60,179 nucleotides of DNA, from NCBI GenBank assembly GCA_947474435.1, contig CANJII010000022.1:1-60179 (forward strand), read 5' to 3'. The notes beneath the pieces were generated by a model that saw only the letters and a program-made list of their open reading frames with translations, was not told the origin of the DNA and made no database searches. The stretch's first letter is position 1, and each line of letters begins with the position of its first letter. Position numbers and translations under genes: made by a program. This document shows, one piece after another, positions 27,700-36,545 of this stretch. Source of the DNA: Chitinophagaceae bacterium. Lineage in GTDB: Bacteria > Bacteroidota > Bacteroidia > Chitinophagales > UBA10324.

Positions 27700-28602
27700 C
27701 TAAGCTTCAACCAACTCTTTTATCCGAACCAAAATTGGATTCCAACCTTCGCCATTGTTATATGATTCCTTGTATCTGCGTTCGCCATCGGCAACAGTGT
27801 TGTAATCACCCTGAGTAACATTTAAAATTGATTGCCCGTTTTGTTCAGTTAATTCATAAGTTACTGTTAAATAATTTTCAGGAATATCTTTTATTGAAGT
27901 ATTGTTTGGGTCAAATACTGAATATGACAAATGTTTTCCTGATTCAATTTTCAAAATGTTCCCTTTAACAAAAATCATATTCTTCCCTTCGTATTCTGCT
28001 TGCCATAATAAAGTGCTCCCGACTTTCCAATCCGAAACAGTTTCGCAACCGAACATGTATTTTTTTGTTTGTTCAGGATTTGTTAAGGCCTCCCACACTT
28101 TTGTTGCAGGTGCATTGATGGTGATTGTGTTTTTTAGGAGTAGTGGTTCTTTCATTTCCTTTTTTTTAATAGTATTCCAATTTTCAAATGTCATTTCAAA
28201 TTTAATTTCTCCATTCTTTAAAAGACCAAGATTTTTCCATCCGCATTTTGTGTAAAAAATTTCTGCGCGAGTTGCAGGTGATGTTCCCAGCCAAACAGTT
28301 TTTTCAGTTTTGCTGAAATACCATTTCATCATCAGGTTGTGCAGTTTCTTTCCAATTCCATTCTGGCTCCATTCTGGTTGAACAAACAAGGCCCAAATAT
28401 TATTTTCTAATAAATCAACTATTGAAAATCCGACAACCTTTTGTTCCACTTCGCATACCCAGCCTTTTCCTCTGGCTGTTAAAAAATTTTCACAGTCAGC
28501 ATCGGTTACTAATGAGGGATTTGATAAAACATTTTCTTTTACCGAATGTCGAACAATCTGAATTTGTTCAATGTCTTCAATTTTCGCTTCTCTGAAAATC
28601 AT
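27700..28602 (-). CDS. GNAT acetyltransferase fused to an SRPBCC (AHSA1-like) domain
   Basis: 300 residues. Residues 1-~145 are a GNAT acetyltransferase: KVVGFSIVDLLENNIWALFV, then the acetyl-CoA loop QNGIGKKLH and a TSPATRAEIFYTKCGWK C-terminal block. Residues ~155-300 are an SRPBCC/AHSA1 domain (ITINAPATKVWEALTNPEQ, SDWKVGSTLLWQ, GEGWNPILVRIKEL). They meet at KKKEMKEP, encoded by an A8 tract (28160-28167). One A fewer would end the GNAT at a TGA overlapping the ATG at 28155 as ATGA. So this may be a real fusion or two genes joined by a homopolymer error. Substrates unknown. Confidence 0.85.
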   Translation of the reverse strand: MIFREAKIEDIEQIQIVRHSVKENVLSNPSLVTDADCENFLTARGKGWVCEVEQKVVGFSIVDLLENNIWALFVQPEWSQNGIGKKLHNLMMKWYFSKTEKTVWLGTSPATRAEIFYTKCGWKNLGLLKNGEIKFEMTFENWNTIKKKEMKEPLLLKNTITINAPATKVWEALTNPEQTKKYMFGCETVSDWKVGSTLLWQAEYEGKNMIFVKGNILKIESGKHLSYSVFDPNNTSIKDIPENYLTVTYELTEQNGQSILNVTQGDYNTVADGERRYKESYNNGEGWNPILVRIKELVEA

Positions 28603-28626
28603 AATGAAATTATAGAATCACAAAAG

Positions 28627-29799
28627 TTAAGATTCAATTTTTTCCTGGTATTTTTTTCCGGCATACAAATCATAACCAAATAATTTGCAATCAATCTGCG
28701 CATTCATAAACCTGATTTTGCGTTTTGGTTTTAGTCCTATGAATTTTGCTGCTTCTAAATTTCCGGTGAAAACAAATCCTTTATAACCACTGCATTTTCG
28801 TTTCATAAAGTTGCCAATGGTTTTATATAATTCAATCAGTTCATCATCTCCACCACCCATTCTGTCACCATAAGGTGGATTCATTATTACTACTCCTTTC
28901 TCATCCGGAACAGGGGTATCTTCAACAGCACATTCAACAAAATCAATGAACTCGCTGACACCTGCGGCTTCTGCATTCAGCTTCGCATCACGAATAGCAT
29001 CGGGATGAATATCACTTGCAATGATTTTAAAATCAATGTGGCTTTTTGAATTTAATGTGTTTTCATTATCCAACTCGCGATAAAATTCTTCTTCATTGTA
29101 ATCTTTAAAATGCTGGAACGAAAATTCTTTTCTTAAATATCCTGGGTAACGATTCAACGCCATTAGTGCCGCTTCAATGGCAAATGTTCCACTGCCACAC
29201 ATAGGGTTTACAAAAGTTGAATTCATGTCCCATTCAGTTGCCATAATAACTCCCGCGGCTAAGTTTTCTTGCATCGGTGCAGCGAACGGATATTTTCGAT
29301 AACCTCTTTTGTTCAACGAAACACCCGAAGTATCCAAGTAAAGTGATACATCATTGTTATCCCAGAACACAAACACAACTGCACCGGTGCGTTCGCTTCC
29401 ACTATCAGGACGATAGCCAAACTTGCGACGGAAACGGTCAACAATTGCATCCTTGCATTTCAGATTAGTGTAAAGAGTAGTATTGATAGTTCCATTGCGT
29501 GTGAATGAGGTTACCGCAAATTGTTCATCCTTGCGCAAATAATTTTCCCATGGAACTTCTGATACTTTATTGAACAACTCATTGGCATCAGCAGCTTTTA
29601 CTTTCTTAATCATCCATAAAACTTTACTCGCGCTGCGCAAAAAATAATTCAATCGAATGCAATCATTCATTGTTCCTTTTATTTCCACTCCATTCGGATG
29701 TTCCCATGTGATGGTGTAGCCGAGTGCTTGCACTTCAGCTTTTAAATACGGAGTAACATAAAGCGGACAATTGATAAGTATGATGGACGGTTGTTGCAT
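28627..29799 (-). CDS. THUMP-domain class I rRNA N2-guanine methyltransferase (RlmL/UPF0020-like)
   Basis: 390 residues. The N-terminal ~160 residues form a ferredoxin-like plus THUMP RNA-binding region. The methyltransferase domain carries PMCGSGT (199-205) for S-adenosylmethionine and NPPY (307-310), the N-methyltransferase catalytic motif. This is the length of the N-terminal half of E. coli RlmL, which makes m2G2445 in 23S rRNA; the RlmK part is absent, as is common outside Gammaproteobacteria. It precedes the GNAT-SRPBCC gene by 24 bases, likely one transcript. Confidence 0.9.
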   Translation of the reverse strand: MQQPSIILINCPLYVTPYLKAEVQALGYTITWEHPNGVEIKGTMNDCIRLNYFLRSASKVLWMIKKVKAADANELFNKVSEVPWENYLRKDEQFAVTSFTRNGTINTTLYTNLKCKDAIVDRFRRKFGYRPDSGSERTGAVVFVFWDNNDVSLYLDTSGVSLNKRGYRKYPFAAPMQENLAAGVIMATEWDMNSTFVNPMCGSGTFAIEAALMALNRYPGYLRKEFSFQHFKDYNEEEFYRELDNENTLNSKSHIDFKIIASDIHPDAIRDAKLNAEAAGVSEFIDFVECAVEDTPVPDEKGVVIMNPPYGDRMGGGDDELIELYKTIGNFMKRKCSGYKGFVFTGNLEAAKFIGLKPKRKIRFMNAQIDCKLFGYDLYAGKKYQEKIES

Positions 29800-29863
29800 G
29801 TGCGGCGAAAGTAAGCGGTTGCGGTTTAACGATATAAATTCACTGCAAAATATATTGCCGCAG

Positions 29864-30457
29864 CTACTTCATTCTTCTATGAATCAATTTTTCAACCCGC
29901 GATAAATACTTATTCCGTTGCTGTTCGTTAATAAAAGGAACCGACCACAACTGAACAATTTTACACTTGAAAAGATTGAAACAAAAACTAAGAAAACCCA
30001 ATAGAAACCGATACTTTACTGCATTCACATACAAAATCTTTACAGGCAATGCCGGAGCACCATGAGTAATAATTGCCAACACTTTTTTTTCTTTCAATAG
30101 CGGAACCGGAATTCCATACTTACCGATAATTTGTTTGAAGCGATAAGCAAAACCCGGAACAAATGTTTTATCAATGAACCCTTCCAGAATTGCAGGTGCG
30201 CGAAACCACCAAACGGGGAAAATGAAAATGATGTGAGTGGATGCAGAAATTAATTGTTGATGTTTTTTTATTTCATCAGTTACTTTTCCATTCAATTCAT
30301 TAAGCGATAAAACCGGATTGTAATTCTCTTTATACAAATCAATCAACTGATAGGAAATATTTCTGGTAATCAGAGTTGAAATCACTTTGTCTTTTACTGC
30401 TGAATTAAAACTCTCAGGATTCGGATGCGCATAAATAATCAGAAAATTTTTAGACAT
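29864..30457 (-). CDS. NAD(P)H dehydrogenase (quinone), flavodoxin-like fold
   Basis: 197 residues from the ATG at 30457; a start three codons earlier (30466) is possible. IIYAHPNPESFN opens the flavodoxin-like fold. IFIFPVWWFRAPAILEGFIDKTF and the GFAYRF segment are the FMN/quinone-site signature of the NQO1/MdaB/KefG family. It probably performs two-electron quinone reduction in the cytoplasm, protecting against redox cycling. No K+ antiporter (KefC) is adjacent, so a KefG-type ancillary role is unlikely. It is divergent from the flavoprotein gene. Confidence 0.87.
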   Translation of the reverse strand: MSKNFLIIYAHPNPESFNSAVKDKVISTLITRNISYQLIDLYKENYNPVLSLNELNGKVTDEIKKHQQLISASTHIIFIFPVWWFRAPAILEGFIDKTFVPGFAYRFKQIIGKYGIPVPLLKEKKVLAIITHGAPALPVKILYVNAVKYRFLLGFLSFCFNLFKCKIVQLWSVPFINEQQRNKYLSRVEKLIHRRMK

Positions 30458-30528
30458 CAGTATCAATGTTATTCAGCAAAGTAAAAGAATGATAAACAGA
30501 AATAGTTAAAACACTTATCACACAATTT

Positions 30529-30536
30529 TACATTTG
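30529..30536 (+). promoter_or_regulatory. -7 promoter box that decides the flavoprotein start
   Basis: TACATTTG matches TAnnTTTG. It overlaps an upstream in-frame TTG (30534), so that TTG cannot be the start of a message made here. The ATG at 30552, 15 bases on, is preferred. Confidence 0.6.
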
Positions 30537-30551
30537 TCGGAATTGAAAGAA

Positions 30552-31787
30552 ATGATTGCTAAAAAACTAATTGTGATCGGCGGAGGTGCAGCAGGATTTT
30601 TTTGTGCGGTAAATGCTGCGCGAATGAATCCTTTATTGAAAGTAATTATTGTTGAGAAGGGTGGAAGTGTTTTGCAAAAAGTAAAAGTGAGCGGAGGCGG
30701 ACGATGCAATGTCACGCATGCGTGTTTTGATATTGATGAAATGGCAAAATGTTATCCGCGTGGTGAGCGATTTGTGCGGAAGTCTTTTCATCAGTTTTTT
30801 ACAACCGATACGATTGAATGGTTTGAAAGCAGGGGAGTGGCTTTGAAAACCGAAGACGATGGAAGAATGTTTCCGCAATCAAACAGCTCGCAAACAATTA
30901 TTGATTGCCTGTTGAAGGAAATAAATGATTATAAAGTTGAGTTACAACTTTATCATTCAGTAGAAAAAATTGAGTCGCTTGAAAATGGTTTCGATATAAG
31001 TTTTAAGAATGGAGAAATTATTCATTCAGATTTTTTACTAATTGCCTGCGGAGGTTTTCAAAAATTAAATCAGTTTGGTTGGTTAAAGAATCTGAATTTG
31101 AAAATCGAAACTCCGGTTCCTTCCTTATTTACTTTCAATTTTCCAAAGCATCCGTTAAATAATCTGATGGGCATAGCTGCTCCGAGTGCATCCATAAAAA
31201 TTGCCGGAACAAAACTTTCATCTGAAGGACCAATACTCATTACTCATTGGGGATTGAGTGGTCCGGCTGTGTTAAGATTATCAGCATTTGCGGCAAGAGA
31301 TTTAGAAAAGTTGAATTATAAATTTTCAGTTATTATAAACTGGTGTTCTGAATTCAATGAGCAAACTTTTGTAAAACAGATTTACGAACAACGAAAATTG
31401 TTTCCGGCAAAGAAACCTTCGAATGGAAATTTCACCGGACTTGCTTCTCGGCTTTGGGAGTTCATGTTATCCCAATCCGGAATTGATGATTCTAAAAAGT
31501 GGAGCGATTTAACAAGCACATCAATTAATAAACTCGCAAAGAATTGTTGTGCGTATGAAATGCAGGCAGAGGGAAAAACAACTTTCAAAGAAGAGTTTGT
31601 TAGCGCTGGAGGTATTGCATTAAGTGAAGTAGACGCAAACACGATGATGAGTAAAAAATATCCCGGATTATATTTTGGCGGAGAAATTTTAGATGTGGAT
31701 GGAATAACCGGAGGATATAATTTCCAGCATGCATGGACAAGCGGATTTGTTGCAGCAAAAAGTATAGTGAAGCAAAGTGTTGAATAA
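30552..31787 (+). CDS. HI0933/YhiN-family FAD-dependent oxidoreductase
   Basis: 411 residues. The N-terminal FAD dinucleotide site is LIVIGGGAAG (GGGAAG at 10-15). VKVSGGGRCNVTHA, DDGRMFPQSNSSQTIIDCL and the C-terminal GLYFGGEILDVDGITGGYNFQHAW are the diagnostic HI0933 blocks, including the second FAD-contacting GG loop. Related proteins (BaiN-like) reduce substrates such as bile-acid or fatty-acid derivatives, but for most members the substrate is unknown. Confidence 0.92.
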   Translation: MIAKKLIVIGGGAAGFFCAVNAARMNPLLKVIIVEKGGSVLQKVKVSGGGRCNVTHACFDIDEMAKCYPRGERFVRKSFHQFFTTDTIEWFESRGVALKTEDDGRMFPQSNSSQTIIDCLLKEINDYKVELQLYHSVEKIESLENGFDISFKNGEIIHSDFLLIACGGFQKLNQFGWLKNLNLKIETPVPSLFTFNFPKHPLNNLMGIAAPSASIKIAGTKLSSEGPILITHWGLSGPAVLRLSAFAARDLEKLNYKFSVIINWCSEFNEQTFVKQIYEQRKLFPAKKPSNGNFTGLASRLWEFMLSQSGIDDSKKWSDLTSTSINKLAKNCCAYEMQAEGKTTFKEEFVSAGGIALSEVDANTMMSKKYPGLYFGGEILDVDGITGGYNFQHAWTSGFVAAKSIVKQSVE

Positions 31788-31926
31788 TTTATTCAACTTC
31801 TATTTCTCAATAAACTTTCTAATACTAAAAGACTTAGTAAGTTTTCCAACAGATAATTACTTTCATAAGAATCATATTTCTCTAATATTCATTTTACCAT
31901 ACATTCGCTCTACTTAAAAATCACAC

Positions 31927-33192
31927 ATGAATAAATTTCTTTTCACATTACTCTCCATTTTCACAATTCACCTTTCATTATTCACCAACAATTCTGCCGC
32001 GCAAAACCGCCATGACAAAGCAACCTACAAAGAATACAAAGCCGGCTATTACCAAAATACAATTATGCGTGGCATCACAGATGAGTCGGAGAAAAAAGCT
32101 CCACCCAAAATGCAGAAGTATTTTAAAATGGACCCCACCGGTTTAGATGTTCCTACATCTCCTTCGCAATTCACTTCTGTGTTTCGCAACACACCAATAT
32201 CTCAGGGAAACACCGGAACCTGCTGGAGTTTTTCTACCACCTCTTATTACGAAACTGAAATCAATCGCCTGACCAAGCAAAATATTTCACTCTCGCAATT
32301 GTTTACTGTGTACTGGGAATATGTGCAGAAGGCAAAAGGATTTGTTGATACGCGCGGCGAAAGCAATTTCGATGAAGGCAGCGAAGCCAATGCGGTAAAA
32401 AGAGTATATAAAGAATATGGTTGTGTGCCTTACGAAGATTTTCCGGGATACACCGGCGATGTGAAAATTTATAATCACACAACAATGATGACCGAAATGA
32501 AAACCTATTTGAAAAGTGTGAAAGAATCAAACGCATGGAATGAAGATGAAATAATAGCAACCATTAAATCTATTTTGAATCACTACATCGGCACACCGCC
32601 AACAAGTGTTACCTGGCAGAAAAAAGTTTACACTCCAAAAGATTTTCTATCGCAAGTATGTAAGCTGAACATGGATGATTATGTTGATGTGATTTCGCTG
32701 ATGGAAAAACCATACTACACCCAAATGGAATACAAAGTGGCTGATAATTGGTGGCACGACAGCACTTACTACAATGTACCGCTCGATACTTTCATGGCAA
32801 TTATCAAGAGAGGAATTCGCGCCGGTTACAGCATAACTGTTGGTGGAGATGTGAGCGAACCCGGTTATAATATGAACAATGTGTGCATGATTCCATCATT
32901 CGATTGTCCGTCAGAATTTATTGATGAAAATGCTCGTCAATTCCGTTTCAATAACGGAACAACAACCGATGATCATGGTTTGCACCTGGTTGGTTACCTA
33001 CAAAAGAATGGAAAGGATTGGTACCTGATAAAAGATTCAGGTTCGGGTTCTCGCAATGTTGGCGAAGGCAATGAAAGTTTCGGTTACTATTATTTCGATG
33101 AAGATTATGTGAAATTGAAAATGGTTGACATCACCATTCATAAAGATGTAATTAAAAATCTCTGGAATCAGTTTCCGACTCACAGAGGATAA
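31927..33192 (+). CDS. C1 (papain/bleomycin-hydrolase-like) peptidase, secreted
   Basis: 421 residues with a signal peptide (to ~Ala25, NNSAAQ). Gln93 and Cys99 sit in SQGNTGTCWSFS, the papain-fold oxyanion and nucleophile motif. His350 is in DDHGLHLVGY. The third catalytic position, Asn in papain, reads as Asp370 in LIKDSGSG. The central ~120-330 region is longer than in papain, as in bleomycin hydrolase/aminopeptidase C. The protein should be periplasmic or lipid-free exported. A long AT-rich leader without a recognised promoter precedes it. Substrate unknown. Confidence 0.9.
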   Translation: MNKFLFTLLSIFTIHLSLFTNNSAAQNRHDKATYKEYKAGYYQNTIMRGITDESEKKAPPKMQKYFKMDPTGLDVPTSPSQFTSVFRNTPISQGNTGTCWSFSTTSYYETEINRLTKQNISLSQLFTVYWEYVQKAKGFVDTRGESNFDEGSEANAVKRVYKEYGCVPYEDFPGYTGDVKIYNHTTMMTEMKTYLKSVKESNAWNEDEIIATIKSILNHYIGTPPTSVTWQKKVYTPKDFLSQVCKLNMDDYVDVISLMEKPYYTQMEYKVADNWWHDSTYYNVPLDTFMAIIKRGIRAGYSITVGGDVSEPGYNMNNVCMIPSFDCPSEFIDENARQFRFNNGTTTDDHGLHLVGYLQKNGKDWYLIKDSGSGSRNVGEGNESFGYYYFDEDYVKLKMVDITIHKDVIKNLWNQFPTHRG

Positions 33193-33276
33193 TTATGTTT
33201 TTATTTTTTAGAACTTGAGAGTAACAGTTCTGCGTTTTAGTTTTTAGCAAAAGGTTGAAATTGATTTTTTGGCAGA

Positions 33277-35589
33277 ATGAAAAATAGCATTGAAAGAAAT
33301 GGGTTACAGATTTTAGTTGAATCGGTTCGCGTCCGCACGAACCGATTTTTTTTTATTCCAATTTCTAAATTATGTCTCAGCAGGGTTACTGTATTCAGAT
33401 GGAACACTCCGGAACTCAAGTCGGAGACCCTGCGTTTATTACCCTCCGCTTTTATAGCCTCGGTTCGTGTCCTCACGAACCGAAAAATATTCATACAATT
33501 ATTTTGCTGTTTGTTTTTAATTCAAATAAATATTTCATCAGCACAGGATTTATCAAAACAAATTGACAGTGTAAAAATTACTATCAGCAAAATGACTGCT
33601 GACACTTTAAAAGTGAAAGCACTGAACGATGCTGCATGGAATTTTAAAACCAAGGATGCAAAACTTTCAAAGCAGTTCAGCAGTGAAGCATATGCTCTTG
33701 CTCTAAAACTGAATTACCTTATCGGACAAATTGAAGCGCTTAATCTCACCGGAAATGTCAACGATAACCAAGGCGATTATCCATTGGCTTTGAGTAATTA
33801 TAGAAAAGCGCTACTGCTGGCAAATCAATCAAAAGCAAAAAAAAATATTGCAGGTTTAACTAACAACATCGGTTTGGTTTTCGAACACATTGGCGAAACC
33901 GATTCTGCGTTGGGTTACTATCAGAAAGCATTAGTGCTGAAAAAAGAAATCGGAAACAAGGCATCCATTGCATCTACACTTAACAACATTGGCAATTCAT
34001 ACTGGGTAAAAAGTAATTACAACAAAGCACTCGAGTTTCATTTTCAATCGTTAAAAATTAAGGAGGAACTTGACGATAAAAAAATGATGGCTTCGAGTTA
34101 TCACAACATCGCAAATATTTATCTCGATATGCGATTGTATAATCTTTCAATGCAATACGAAAATAAATCAATTGCCATCCGACTAACTATTGATGATTTT
34201 TGGGGGTTAGGCACCAGCTACAACACGCTTGCACTTGTTTTATACAATCAAAAAATATATGCAAATGCCATTGCTGCATTTAATAAGGCAATTGAATATT
34301 CAAGCCGTGTGGAAGACTCAGTAAACCTTGGTAAAATATTCAGTGGTTTATCATCGTGTTATTTTCAAATGAAAAATATTGAGCAGGCACTCGCATTTGA
34401 ACTCAAAGCAGTTGAGATTCAAAAATCACATTCCGATATTAAAGGACTGAGCGTTTCATATAATCATTTAGGAAAAATTTATCTTGAACAGCATAAATCA
34501 AAGGAAGCGAGGTATTGGTATCGTCAATCAGTTTTAATCGGAAAGAAACTTGATAACAAAAAAGTAATTGCCGAATCACTCGAAGGAATTTCTGATACCT
34601 ATTTGAAAGAAAACCGATTGGATAGTGCTTTGTTTTTTCTTCGAAGTTTTGCTATGATGAAAGATAGTGTGATTGACGAATCGCGCATAAAAGAAATTGC
34701 AGGTTTGCAAATCCGATACGAAACAGAAGTGAAACAACGAGAAATTGATAGTTTGAATCTGCAAAAAGCAAGAAACAACGAGCAATTGCTTTCAGCAGCT
34801 ATTGAAGTGCAGCATCGAAATTATTTATTGCTTGCTTCTTTCATTCTTCTGGTAGTTGGTGGCATTGCATTTCAACTCTACCGAAAAAATCAAAAAACAA
34901 AACTCGCTTCTGAAAAAGCAAAAGCAATTTTGGAAACTGAAATCTCAGAACGAAACAGAATAGCGCGCGACATGCACGATGAGTTGGGTTCCGGACTTTC
35001 TAAAATTTCAATTGCCCAACAATTTGCCAAAGAAAACACAGGAGATAAAAAAATCCTGAACGAAAATCTTTCCTCAATCGGAAAAGCAACAACAGAGTTA
35101 GTGGCAAGCATGGGCGATTTAATCTGGAGTTTAAATACAGATGACAACACACTTGATGCTTTACTTGCACGCATTCGCAGTCATGCAAGTGATTATCTGG
35201 ATGAAGCCGGAGTCAATTATGAAATAAATATTCAGCATGATTTACCAAATCATAATTTGTATAAAGAGTGTCGCCACCATTTGTATCTCACTTTCAAAGA
35301 AGCACTAAACAATGCGGTTAAATATTCCGGCGCTACACTTATAACAATAACCGTTACACTAAAAGAGGATGTCACTCAGAGCTTGTCGAAGAGTTTTCAA
35401 ATCACCATCACTGATAACGGAAATGGATTTTCTGTTGAAGAAAAACTGCGAAAAGGAAATGGACTTCAAAACATGCAGCAACGAATGCAAGCCATCAACG
35501 GAAAAATAAATATCAAATCGGGCATAGGAAACGGAACTTCAATTGAATTGACGGTAAGTGAAAATAAATTGTTCAATACAGCCGTTTAA
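33277..35589 (+). CDS. TPR-containing sensor histidine kinase (HisKA_3 type); start uncertain
   Basis: Only one ATG (33277) is in frame before the body, but residues 1-69 are translated repeat DNA. A normal signal peptide (KIFIQLFCCLFLIQ, ISSAQ) begins directly after, so the native start was probably lost or is non-standard near 33484. Numbered from 33277: TPR repeats (~95-440), coiled coil (~455-505), one transmembrane helix (~514-533), HisKA_3 with the phospho-acceptor His567 (RDMHDELGSGLSK), and HATPase (NNAVKYSG, DNGNGF). The partner response regulator follows 141 bases later. This kinase type is common in Bacteroidota; its signal is unknown. Confidence 0.88.
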   Translation: MKNSIERNGLQILVESVRVRTNRFFFIPISKLCLSRVTVFRWNTPELKSETLRLLPSAFIASVRVLTNRKIFIQLFCCLFLIQINISSAQDLSKQIDSVKITISKMTADTLKVKALNDAAWNFKTKDAKLSKQFSSEAYALALKLNYLIGQIEALNLTGNVNDNQGDYPLALSNYRKALLLANQSKAKKNIAGLTNNIGLVFEHIGETDSALGYYQKALVLKKEIGNKASIASTLNNIGNSYWVKSNYNKALEFHFQSLKIKEELDDKKMMASSYHNIANIYLDMRLYNLSMQYENKSIAIRLTIDDFWGLGTSYNTLALVLYNQKIYANAIAAFNKAIEYSSRVEDSVNLGKIFSGLSSCYFQMKNIEQALAFELKAVEIQKSHSDIKGLSVSYNHLGKIYLEQHKSKEARYWYRQSVLIGKKLDNKKVIAESLEGISDTYLKENRLDSALFFLRSFAMMKDSVIDESRIKEIAGLQIRYETEVKQREIDSLNLQKARNNEQLLSAAIEVQHRNYLLLASFILLVVGGIAFQLYRKNQKTKLASEKAKAILETEISERNRIARDMHDELGSGLSKISIAQQFAKENTGDKKILNENLSSIGKATTELVASMGDLIWSLNTDDNTLDALLARIRSHASDYLDEAGVNYEINIQHDLPNHNLYKECRHHLYLTFKEALNNAVKYSGATLITITVTLKEDVTQSLSKSFQITITDNGNGFSVEEKLRKGNGLQNMQQRMQAINGKINIKSGIGNGTSIELTVSENKLFNTAV
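33320..33354. terminator. Hairpin with T tract; left arm of a repeat pair
   Basis: The 10-bp perfect stem AATCGGTTCG (33320-33329)/CGAACCGATT (33338-33347) is followed by T's. It can terminate the C1 peptidase transcript. It is nearly identical to the hairpin at 33460-33483. Confidence 0.75.
33320..33483. repeat. Palindrome-bounded ~164-bp element at the 5' end of the kinase gene
   Basis: Two near-identical hairpins bound the element. Each has the stem TCGGTTCG/CGAACCGA and a loop based on GTCC, at 33322-33345 and 33460-33483. Nested inverted repeats lie between them: GCAGGGT (33380-33386) with ACCCTGC (33427-33433), and CTCCG (33407-33411) with CGGAG (33422-33426). The right hairpin ends exactly where the kinase signal peptide begins. 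It looks like a MITE-like or REP-like mobile repeat; no transposase is present. Confidence 0.6.
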
Positions 35590-35601
35590 TTTTTATCAAA
35601 T

Positions 35602-35632
35602 AAAAAACTTTGCGTCTCTGCGCCGGCGTTTA
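35602..35632. repeat. Intergenic TTTGCGTCTCTGCG-type repeat, copy 1
   Basis: Between the kinase and regulator genes there is an ACTTTGCGTCTCTGCG motif followed by GGCGTTTA. It matches the copy at 38935-38970 and is related to a third at 59117-59153. Such short GCGTCT-rich spacers recur in Bacteroidota intergenic DNA. Confidence 0.6.
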
Positions 35633-35730
35633 TCCCGATGGAGTCGGGTCGGTAATAATTTTATTTCAATTAATCAATATCACATGAAAGTGTTAGAAGC
35701 AAGAAACTCCACTACAACTAATTTCGCACC

Positions 35731-36357
35731 ATGAGTATCAACATCGCCGTTCTGGAAGATAACAACAGCATTCGTGCTTCGCTTATTTCAACTATTGACG
35801 GACACGAACATTTTTTTTGTGTGGCCGATTTCGATAATCCAAACGATGCAGTTCGCCATTTACCTGAACTGAAACCCGATGTGGTGCTCGTTGATATTCA
35901 CATGCCCGGTGGCAGTGGAATTGAAGCAATACGACAACTAAAAAAAATTATTCCGAAAACACAGTTTATCATCTTCAGTGTGTTTGAAGACAACGAAAAT
36001 ATTTTCGATGCACTCACAGCAGGAGCAACCGGCTACCTCACCAAAAGTTCTTCGCCTGAAAAAATTATTGAAGCAATACAGGATGCACACAACGGTGGCT
36101 CACCCATGAGCAGCAGCATTGCCCGGAAAGTGGTTTCAACTTTTCAAACAAAAAAAGTGACCGAAAAATCAATTGAAACTTTAACCGCACGCGAACACGA
36201 AATATTAAATCACCTCGCAAAAGGGTTTCGTTATAAAGAAATCGCAGCAAAAATGTTCATCAGCATTGAAACTGTTCGCACACATATTCGCAACATATAC
36301 GAGAAGCTGCAAGTGAGTTCACGAACCGATGCACTGAATAAAGTTTTCGGAAAATAA
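35731..36357 (+). CDS. NarL/FixJ-type response regulator
   Basis: 208 residues. The receiver domain (~1-125) has the acidic pocket Glu9-Asp10, phospho-acceptor Asp55 (VLVDIHMPGG) and Lys105 (GYLTKSS). The C-terminal LuxR-type HTH (~145-205) has LTAREHEILNHLAKGF, YKEIAAKMFISIETVRTHI and NIYEKLQV. It is the cognate regulator of the upstream TPR histidine kinase by position and family pairing. Targets cannot be read from the sequence. Confidence 0.95.
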   Translation: MSINIAVLEDNNSIRASLISTIDGHEHFFCVADFDNPNDAVRHLPELKPDVVLVDIHMPGGSGIEAIRQLKKIIPKTQFIIFSVFEDNENIFDALTAGATGYLTKSSSPEKIIEAIQDAHNGGSPMSSSIARKVVSTFQTKKVTEKSIETLTAREHEILNHLAKGFRYKEIAAKMFISIETVRTHIRNIYEKLQVSSRTDALNKVFGK

Positions 36358-36493
36358 TTTTTAAGTATGGATTATTTTAAATTTTCTGAAGCGTTAAACT
36401 TCATTTTATTTCTCTCTACTGGTATTACATAGAATAGCACTGATTACTGTTAACTGCATACTGACTACTGGCATTACTACTAAAGTGGTATTT

Positions 36494-36517
36494 CCTACCC
36501 ACATGCACCACGGTAGG
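36494..36517. other. Imperfect palindrome upstream of the propeller gene
   Basis: CCTACC (36494-36499) and GGTAGG (36512-36517) enclose a loop containing CACATGCACC. The same 10-mer is in the loop region of the palindrome at 38382-38403 beyond the same gene. Just upstream is ACTG-rich low-complexity DNA (about 36440-36470). Confidence 0.5.
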
Positions 36518-36545
36518 TTTGCTCCCACAAAAAACTTACAGTGTC

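Noticed and set aside
33210-33231. AGAACT/AGTTCT inverted repeat after the C1 peptidase
   Set aside because: Six-bp stem, ten-base loop, no T tract; the strong hairpin at 33320 is the better terminator.
33372-33566. 64-codon + strand frame inside the kinase 5' region
   Set aside because: It overlaps the repeat and the kinase signal peptide in another frame; composition is that of the palindromic repeat.
36435-36475. ACTG-rich stretch as a CRISPR or tandem-repeat array
   Set aside because: Units are irregular 7-10 bases with no spacers; it is simple low-complexity DNA.
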